A DNA stretch of 64,000 nucleotides from Blattamonas nauphoetae (taxonomy: Eukaryota; Preaxostyla; Oxymonadida), in the NCBI GenBank assembly GCA_033064195.1, contig JARBJD010000086.1, forward strand, positions 124,001 through 188,000, in the 5' to 3' direction. The position numbers and the translations under genes are program-made. The first letter of the stretch is position 1, and each line of letters starts with the position of its first letter. Below, in pieces: positions 34,336 to 42,400 of the stretch. The notes beneath the pieces are model-generated. The model was given only the letters and a program-made list of their open reading frames with translations. It made no database searches and was not told the DNA's origin.

Positions 34336-35512
34336 TCATATTCCCATTCTCATCTCCCACATCCCCATTCTCATCTCATTCGTCCCCATTCTCATCTCCC
34401 TCATCCCCATTCTCATCTCGATCATCCCCATTCTCATCTCCCTCATCCCCATTCTCATCTCGACCATCCCCATTCTCATCTCCCTCATCCCCATTCTCAT
34501 CTCGACCATCCCCATTCTCATCTCCCTCATCCCCATTCTCATCTCCCTCATCCCCATTCTCATCTCCCGCATCCCCATTCTCATCTCCCGCATCCCCATT
34601 CTCATCTCCCGCATCCCCATTCTCATCTCCCGCATCCCCATTCTCATCTCCCTCATCCCCATTCTCATCTCCCTCATCCCCATTCTCATCTCCCGCATCC
34701 CCATTCTCATCTCCCGCATCCCCATTCTCATCTCCCGCATCCCCATTCTCATCTCCCGCATCCCCATTCTCTTCTCCCTCATCCCCATTCTCATCTCCCT
34801 CCTCCCCATTCTCATCTGCCACATCCCCATTCTCATCTCGACCAATCCTATTTTCATCTCTTGCTTCCCCATTCTCATCTCGACCATCCCCATTCTCTTC
34901 TCCCTCATCCCCATTCTCATCTCCCCCATCCCCATTCTCATCTCCCTCATCCCCATTCTCATCTCCCCCATCCCCATTCTCATCTCCCGCATCCCCATTC
35001 TCATCTCGACCAATCCCATTCTCATCTCTTGCTTCCCCATTCTCATCTCGACCATCCCCATTCTCTTCTCCCTCATCCCCATTCTCATCTCCCGCATCCC
35101 CATTCTCATCTCCCGCATCCCCATTCTCATCTCCCTCATCCCCATTCTCATCTCTTGCTTCCCCATTCTCATCTCGACCAATCCCATTCTCATCTCCCTC
35201 ATCCCCATTCTCATCTCCCCATCCCCATTCTCATCTCCCGCATCCCCATTCTCATCTCGACCAATCCCATTCTCATCTCTTGCTTCCCCATTCTCATCTC
35301 GACCAATCCCATTCTCATCTCTTGCTTCCCCATTCTCATCTCGACCAATCCCATTCTCATCTCTTGCTTCCCCATTCTCATCTCGACCAATCCCATTCTC
35401 ATCTCTTACTTCCCCATTCTCATCTCGACCAATCCCATTCTCATCTCTTGCTTCCCCATTCTCATCTCGACCATCCCCATTCTCTTCTTCTCCATCCCCT
35501 TTCTCGTTGTCT
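34336..35512. repeat. 18-bp minisatellite, about 65 copies
   Basis: The unit is CATCCCCATTCTCATCTC with a few variants (CGC, CTC, CGACC and CTTGCTTC at the junctions). Toward the 3' end a 36-bp double unit containing CTTGCTT and CGACCAAT is repeated about five times. Because 18 is divisible by three and the unit has no stop, several frames on both strands stay open for hundreds of codons (PILIS, SPFSS, HSHLP, and REMRMGM in antisense). These are probably not proteins. The array starts 115 bp after the hAT stop codon. Confidence 0.9.
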
Positions 35513-35831
35513 CCTACCTCTTCAACATCTTTTCCGTCGATTTTCTAGAACAGATAAAGTGGTGATGGGATGAAATGGAGTCGTTGCTTGAGTTCAGTGA
35601 ACCTAGAAACGACGTAGGAAAGAACGGGGAGAGTCGTAGACGAAAGAGAATACCGGCATGATGGTGGGAATAGAAGATATCGGAAGTTCGAAATAAAAGG
35701 GACTCAAGATAACGATTCATGAGAACAATGGACTGGAAAAAAAAGAAACAGAAAGAGCACACGAGAGGATGTTGTGTGACGCGAGTCGGCAGCTCCCCCA
35801 ACAACGCCATGTGATCTGGGGAGAGGAGTGT

Positions 35832-37000
35832 GATCGAGCTGGCGAACAACTGAAGGGAAGGAGAATAAGAGCGAAAATACTTAAGGACCGGAGAGAGCAC
35901 ACCTGTTTGCGCTGCATAATGCCAGGGATCGGCGACGCCAACGATCGGGGATGAGTGAGGGAGGGGGCACGATCGAGCTGGCGAACAACTGAAGGGAAGG
36001 AGAATAAGAGCGAAAATACTTAAGGACCGGAGAGAGCACACCTGTTTGCGCTGCATAATGCCAGGGATCGGCGACGCCAACGATCGGGGATGAGTGAGGG
36101 AGGGGGCACGATCGAGCAGGAGTTCACCTGATAGGAAAGAGATAAAGTGATGAAAGAATGAGAAATATGGAGAGCACACCTGTTTGCGCTGCATAATGCC
36201 AGGGATCGGCGACGCCAACGATCGGGGATGAGTGAGGGAGGGGGCACGATCGAGCTGGCGAACAACTGAAGGGAAGGAGAATAAGAGCGAAAATACTTAA
36301 GGACCGGAGAGAGCACACCTGTTTGCGCTGCATAATGCCAGGGATCGGCGACGCCAACGATCGGGGATGAGTGAGGGAGGGGGCACGATCGAGCTGGCGA
36401 ACAACTGAAGGGAAGGAGAATAAGAGCGAAAATACTTAAGGACCGGAGAGAGCACACCTGTTTGCGCTGCATAATGCCAGGGATCGGCGACGCCAACGAT
36501 CGGGGATGAGTGAGGGAGGGGGCACGATCGAGCTGGCGAACAACTGAAGGGAAGGAGAATAAGAGCGAAAATACTTAAGGACCGGAGAGAGCACACCTGT
36601 TTGCGCTGCATAATGCCAGGGATCGGCGACGCCAACGATCGGGGATGAGTGAGGGAGGGGGCACGATCGAGCAGGAGTTCACCTGATAGGAAAGAGATAA
36701 AGTGATGAAAGAATGAGAAATATGGAGAGCACACCTGTTTGCGCTGCATAATGCCAGGGATCGGCGACGCCAACGATCGGGGATGAGTGAGGGAGGGGGC
36801 ACGATCGAGCTGGCGAACAACTGAAGGGAAGGAGAATAAGAGCGAAAATACTTAAGGACCGGAGAGAGCACACCTGTTTGCGCTGCATAATGCCAGGGAT
36901 CGGCGACGCCAACGATCGGGGATGAGTGAGGGAGGGGGCACGATCGAGCAGGAGTTCACCTGATAGGAAAGAGATAAAGTGATGAAAGAATGAAAAACAG
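35832..37000. repeat. 139-bp satellite array, two unit types
   Basis: Nine unit starts (GATCGAGC) lie at about 35832, 35971, 36110, 36248, 36387, 36526, 36665, 36803 and 36942. One type continues TGGCGAACAACTGAAGG, the other AGGAGTTCACCTGATAGG; both share the second half (CTGCATAATGCCAGGGATCG). The order of types is 1-1-2-1-1-1-2-1-2. Minus-strand frames such as MASPIPGIMQRKQVC are by-products, since the unit length is not a multiple of three. Confidence 0.85.
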
Positions 37001-37267
37001 GGAGAGAAGACTTGACCATGTCGTATGATAGACTTCAGCGGCTCCAGTCACGTTGCCCAGTGATTGGAGGATGGGAGTATCATGGAGCTGGTGAACACGA
37101 GAATGAAACGAGTGAAACAACAAACAACCAATGCTGAATAGTGAGAACACACTTGGCTCAGTCGTTTGTATATTCTATCGAGAGGTATCACTCTTCTACT
37201 CCCTTTCTATCCAACTCTAAATCTGATCCTTCCCATTGTTTCTCCTGATGAGCTCGACCTCCGAAAT

Positions 37268-37310
37268 AGGCGCTGTCCGAGGTCGGACAGCGCCCCCCTC
37301 TGTCCGGACA
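37268..37310. promoter_or_regulatory. Palindrome and GGAC cluster at the right hAT end
   Basis: GGCGCTGTCCGA is followed two bases later by its exact inverse TCGGACAGCGCC, then TGTCCGGACA. This mirrors the GGAC cluster at the left end and lies within about 60 bp of the right terminus, so it is a candidate transposase-binding hairpin. Confidence 0.6.
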
Positions 37311-37324
37311 ATTGCTCCTCCCTA

Positions 37325-37332
37325 TTGATCTC
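37325..37332. repeat. hAT target-site duplication TTGATCTC, right copy
   Basis: Identical to 30933-30940; it encodes the E-I of the pogo-like transposase at the break. Confidence 0.85.
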
Positions 37333-38668
37333 GTTTTCTTTTTTTTTCTTCTCAGAAATGTACTCCTGTGTCGTCAAGAGGATTCCAGATTTCACTACTG
37401 GCTTAACCGATGCAAATGATGCATTTGCAAACTTCTGAATTGTTGACTGAGATTGGTTTTCGGAATCATTTTCTTGCTTTGGAAGTCTGTCGAGAAGTGG
37501 TCTCGAATCTAGTGGCTGAATTCCACACCTTCGAAATGCTGCTTCGATGACTGTTCGTCTGAATGCGGTTTGAATTGCATTTGGAAGCGCTCTCGTAATT
37601 GCCTGACGATGCCCAACTTGTGTGAATGGGTGTGGAATAGAGTAAGACGATGAGTAGCTTCTTTTGAGATTCTGAAAAATTCGATCGTCGAGTGGCTGAG
37701 TGAGGTTGGTGGTATTGGGTGGCAACGTGAGGATGTGGATTTGATTTTGGAGAGCTAGTTGAGAGACGGAAGATGAGAGGTGTGACGAACAATTGTCCAT
37801 AATGAACAATGCCCACTGACCGGTTTGATTTGCCTTCTTTCTCTTCTTAATGATTGCTGGTTGGATCCAAGTTGTCCACAATTGATGAAATAGATCTGAG
37901 TGGACACCACTGTCTCCCTGACAAAGCACCTTAATTCCAAACGTCTCCAACTCGATAAATTCAACCGGTATAGTTTTCATTGGATAAATTAGTCTTGGCT
38001 TGAAATATGAACCGTCAGCACACACGCATGCAACAAGAGTGAAGTTGGTCACTCTTGTATTTTTCCGAAGGAGGGGAGGAGGATCGTTGATGCGATGGAT
38101 AATTGATTGTTGCGAATGTTTTACTTCGCTAAATCCAGTTTCATCACAGTTAAAAATCAGGTTTTTCTGGATTTTGTTTATTATGATGATGTCTGAAAGT
38201 TGTTTGTGCCATTCCATCATATTTGTTTCGTTTGCAGCAGCTGTTTTTGCGGAATCCATCCGTTTCGGAACAGAATAGTCAAGGTTGGGGTGATTGGAAA
38301 CATGATTGTGTGTCCAGTTTGGTGCAATCTGTATCTGCCTCGTCACTTCGTTTGGAGACGAGGAAAGAACATCTTCAAGCTGTATGATTCCAATGAACGA
38401 AAGAAACGTGAGATACCTTGGAATGTGCTTCTTTAACAGTGATGCATTTACTCGCATCGACTTGTTTTTGCAGCCAAGATTCAAATAGTGCCAACTCGGC
38501 CTGAGGGATTGCAGAAGGTCGTCCATTCTTCTGGATTTGCTTCCCTGATCGAAACATGGTTCGAGCTCGTGAGATTGTATCTGATCTCAAATGAGTAATT
38601 TCTTGAATCACTCCCCGCTCGACTTTGGTTTTTTGTTCGAGAATGAGCAAGGCAAGAAGGGGATTCAT
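37325..38668 (-). CDS. pogo-like (DDE_1) transposase, two exons, 3' part displaced by the hAT
   Basis: Exon 1 is 38417-38668, the intron 38380-38416 (37 nt, GT-AG) and exon 2 runs to 37325; the tail is at 30695-30932. The complete gene would be 514 codons. The N-terminus has helix-turn-helix and CENP-B-like parts (NGRPSAIPQAELALFESWL, ITVKEAHSK). The catalytic triad is in NLIFNCDETGF, LFIMDNCSSH and TNLTQPLDDRIFQNLK; the last two aspartates are 35 residues apart. The visible frame continues past the hAT border to a TAG at 37207, adding about 40 foreign residues, so a protein lacking its basic tail could still be made. Splicing of the short intron is needed to link the DNA-binding and catalytic parts. 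Confidence 0.88.
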
Positions 38669-38884
38669 CGTCTTCTATGGTTGCTTTTGAAGTTTCAATC
38701 TGATTTCAATCAAATTTTGTTTCCACCTTGCGGAGTGATGAACAGGTTTTCTGTTTCGGGACAGATTTGATCTCTATGGGTGACATATTGAAGCAATCAA
38801 AACAGCAGACAACATACAGCACGTGTAGTGATTCCCATCGCAATTCTTGAAGCTTGGGGACGGAATTTTGGTTCGCAAAATAAC

Positions 38885-39083
38885 GGGAAGATCACTTCGT
38901 TCAGGGAAGACTTTTTAGTTTTCTTCTGTTTTTTGACTCAAACCTGATTAATATTGTGAAAAGAAGGGATGAGAGAAAGAACAAAATGAAATGAGAAGGC
39001 ATAAGGCAGAAAATGAGAGAACAAAACTGACACATTCTCAAAATGTTGTGGGTTTAAGAATGTTGGGGGTTGATGAACAATAG
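38885..39083. repeat. Right terminal inverted repeat of the pogo-like element
   Basis: Identical to the inverse of 30530-30728 and followed by TA. The 216 bp between it and the transposase start (38669-38884) is the likely promoter and 5' leader. Confidence 0.9.
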
Positions 39084-39085
39084 TA

Positions 39086-39463
39086 GTGAATCGAGAGAGG
39101 GTGATTCCTCAATCCACACTCACCATCAGCCAAGCAAATCAAAACTGTGGTGTTTGTCTGGTGTCTGTGTGACGCGTGAAAAGAAGAGAGAATGAACAAT
39201 TATAAACAGCTGAGACACCACAAACGGGAATGAAGAGAAGGAAGAAACGATTGATCGATGATGGGGATATCAGCTGGTATATCGTTGAAAAAACAAAGAT
39301 AAATCACGAGAGAGCGAAATAGACTGACTGCATGTGGTGTAGGACACAAAATGAGAGAAAGAAGATGGATATAAACGTGAGTTGAGATCGATAAAGCAGT
39401 GAAGGAAGATAAGCGTGGGTGAGGTGAAGTGAGTGTGACAGGGTTGGTGGAGTGTTGTTGGAT
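39086..39463. other. 3' flank of the intact surface-protein gene
   Basis: About 380 bp, A/G-rich on the plus strand. No gene or repeat is seen. Confidence 0.4.
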
Positions 39464-42400
39464 TCAGAAGTGGAGTGTGTCTTTCCACGTTGTTGCATCT
39501 TCCTCAATCCCATTCAGCGTCGACAGAACGGATTCCAGTGATGGTCGCGAATCTCCATCAACCGACAGACATCGAGTGATCAGATCTCTCATCGACAAAC
39601 TCGACACTCCATCCATCGCCGGAACAATACCCGCTTTCAACTGACGGCACGTGTTCACCGCATCCGTCTCCCCAAACGGGATCTGCCCAGTCTCGATTTC
39701 CCACAAGACCAGGCCGAGCCGAAAAACCGACACCTGCACCGGGTTGATCGCCTTCTCCGCCTCGCCTTCTTCCAAAAATTGCTCTGGCGCACTCCATCGC
39801 TGCCCATCCAGCTTCTCCCTCTCACAATCAACTTTTAGTTCTTGTTCTCCAGCAATCGCTCCTTCCATCTTGTCTTTCTCCACTCCCTTCTTCTTCTCAA
39901 GCAGAAGACAAATCTCACCTTCCGTTGTCATCTTCAACCAGTGTGTCGACAGATGAATGAACACTTCCGCATTTCCATTCATCCCTTTCAACTTCGCAAG
40001 CGCTGAAACGAGATGTCGTTCTTGAATCCTCTTGTTCGTCAGTGGTCGATTCTCAACGTGAAGTCGATGGTACAGCGAGTTCTGACGAGAAACAAAATGC
40101 GACTCAAACTGAACACAATCCATCACTTCAATCACTTCAATCTCTTTTCGACCATCCCATCCATCCGACGCCTCGTTTCCAGTCACTTCCGTCTGTCCGT
40201 GGATTTCTGGACCATGTGCTGTGATCGTCTTGTCTTTCATCGCTCGCACACTCGTTTCAACCACACTCTGTCCAACCAGCTCGTCCCGCTCTTCCATCTT
40301 CACAATGATTTCTGCATCCTCCATCTCTTCAGGTTGATTGGCTGACTTTGAGGGAACCTGCCTTCTTCTTCGCCAGCAGAAGAAAACAATCACAATCAGC
40401 AGAAAGAGAGAGACAGCCAAGACAATCGCAACAGGAAGCCACCATTTCATGTTCTCTTTCATCGCTTGTGCTCTTCTTTCCACCGAGTTCGCTTGGATCA
40501 GGAATGAGTCGCTGCTTCGTTCATTCTCACCAAAAATTAGACGACCTCGCCATTCCAGTGACGAATCCAGTGACGAGAGAGATGAGTGGGAGAGTGTCAG
40601 AGAGATCGATGATTCGGTGAAGGAAGTTGTGGTGTCCAGATCCAGTTTCATTCGTTCCGCTTTTCCAATCGTCTTCTGCTTCGACACTTCGAACACTTCC
40701 AGAAACAGATCACACGGAATCAGCGTCGTTCCGATCATTTCGAGTGTGAATGTCTTGTCTTTCTTGTTGAACGAGGATGTTGACATTGGAGAGAGTGTTG
40801 GGATGAAGAAAGGCGAATCCAGATTCACATCAGCTCCCAACAAGTAGCATTCATCGTGTGACAACCACAGATGGCAATGCTTGTCGGATGATCCATCTCC
40901 TCCATGAAGACTCCCAATCTCAATCTCACCACCTTCTGAGCATCGAATGTTCTGTCGAAAAGATGAGAATGACGAAATGCCGGGCGAGTTGTCGCTGAAC
41001 GATGATGTGAAGATCGTCACATTTCCACCTCGCACGTTCACCACTCCCTGCGAAATGCGGTACAGAACAGTTTCAGTGATGTTCGTAGTGCAATTCGAAA
41101 GTTGAAGAATTCCAGTTTCCCATTCACAACACACTTCATCAGAGTTCCATTCGTTCCGAGTCTTCACACCAACAATCAATCCATCTCGAAGAACGATCGT
41201 CGAGTCAATCCCTGACAGAAGAACGAATGATGGAACAATCGATTCAATCACAACATCAACATCTCGAATCTCAAACAATCCACACGAAATCGAAATCATT
41301 CCGTTCTCGCCCATCGATGCTGATGACGGAATGATCAGTGTCGGTTCGGTCGATGTTCCCTTCTCAACAACAACAATCCCATTCGACAGACACACAATCG
41401 GCGACGAGAGTGTCGCGTTCAGAATCAGTCGCAGCGAAACGTCCGACGCTCCAACATTCGATGCAATCTTCCAAGCAGAGTCCATCGAACTGCACGGCTC
41501 GTCCTTCTTTCCACACAAGCGAGAAGAATCGGAGGAAGACGAGTCGAAGAACACAACAATCTGATTCGGTCGTTTCTCAGTCGTGAAAGTCACTGAAGAG
41601 TCAACGAACACATTCCTTCCAGTTTCTTCATTTCTGATCGACACGATTCGATATTCGGTGTCGTATTGAAGAGAATCCGTCCATCCAATCGCCATTTCTG
41701 TGCTTGTTCCCGAACTTGAGTTTGTGATGACAATCTCGAATGAATAGTCGGAGTCGAGGACAACCAGGAATCGTTCATTCGAGGGAAGGTCAGTTCCACA
41801 AAGAGTCACAGAGAATGTCGTGTTCAGGTCAGAGCAGAACGAGAACGCCGCAGTTTCAACACGAGGCGGATGAGGAATCGAGAATGTCGACATCTCCAGA
41901 ATCGCTGAAGAAGAATCGTTTTTCAGAGAGAGAACAGACAACACATCTCCAAACTCAACACTCGACAGATCATGGCTCGAAATCGGAAGTGTCAATGTCA
42001 GTTCTGTTGCATACAATGATGAGCATTGGAGTTCAAATTGTGTACCTTGTGTTGGTGATGTGACTTGCAAGTTCACAGTGAAGTCTCCATCAAAACATCG
42101 ACCACTAAAAGTGAGAGAGACAGTTTCGAGAGAGGCTGATAGGACTGGAGAGATTGAGATGAGACGAGCTGGCTCGATGGGTGTGGAGAACGAGAGACCA
42201 GAATTCTGCAGCAGAGTTGATCCATCGAGAGTCACAGAATCCACATAGTATTCATATCCAAACAGCAAGTCGGCCGAAGAGAGCGGATAGAACTTGATTG
42301 TCTTCGAGCCAGTCTCACTCGGGTCCGAAGAATCACTTCGGATTGTGATCGTTCGTTTGTCGGCTTCAGTGTTGGCTCTCATCAATGATGTTGATTTCGG

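Larger units (their letters stand above)
30941..37324. mobile_element. hAT transposon, 6.4 kb, nested in the pogo-like transposase gene
   Basis: Its ends are imperfect inverted repeats, TAAGGATGAGCAA at the left and TAGGGAGGAGCAA (reverse complement) at the right, in the TAG/CAG style of hAT ends, inside an 8-bp duplication. The content is a cluster of GGAC motifs (30951-31300), the transposase-OTU gene, an 18-bp minisatellite, a 139-bp satellite, and a second GGAC cluster with a palindrome (37268-37310). It is unusually long for a hAT because of the two tandem arrays. Confidence 0.88.
30530..39083. mobile_element. pogo-like DNA transposon, 8.55 kb, with a nested hAT
   Basis: The ends are identical 199-bp inverted repeats (30530-30728 and 38885-39083), beginning CTATTGTTCATCAACCCCC, with TA on each side (30528-30529 and 39084-39085), as Tc1/mariner/pogo elements make. 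Without the nested hAT and one copy of its 8-bp duplication, the element is 2,162 bp, a normal size. Identical repeats imply a recent insertion. The transposase gene on the minus strand fills the space between the repeats, and its last codons run into the left repeat. Confidence 0.9.

Noticed and set aside
34232-35573. Several proteins of 230-440 aa in the minisatellite
   Set aside because: All are by-products of an 18-bp stop-free unit, open in parallel frames on both strands.
35717-36912. Repeated small minus-strand proteins (MASPIPGIMQRKQ type) in the satellite
   Set aside because: Unit length is 138-139 bp, so the frame drifts from unit to unit; there is no sign of selection on the frame.
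35832-37000. CRISPR-like repeat-spacer array
   Set aside because: The units are contiguous, 139 bp long, have no unique spacers of regular length, and the DNA is eukaryotic.
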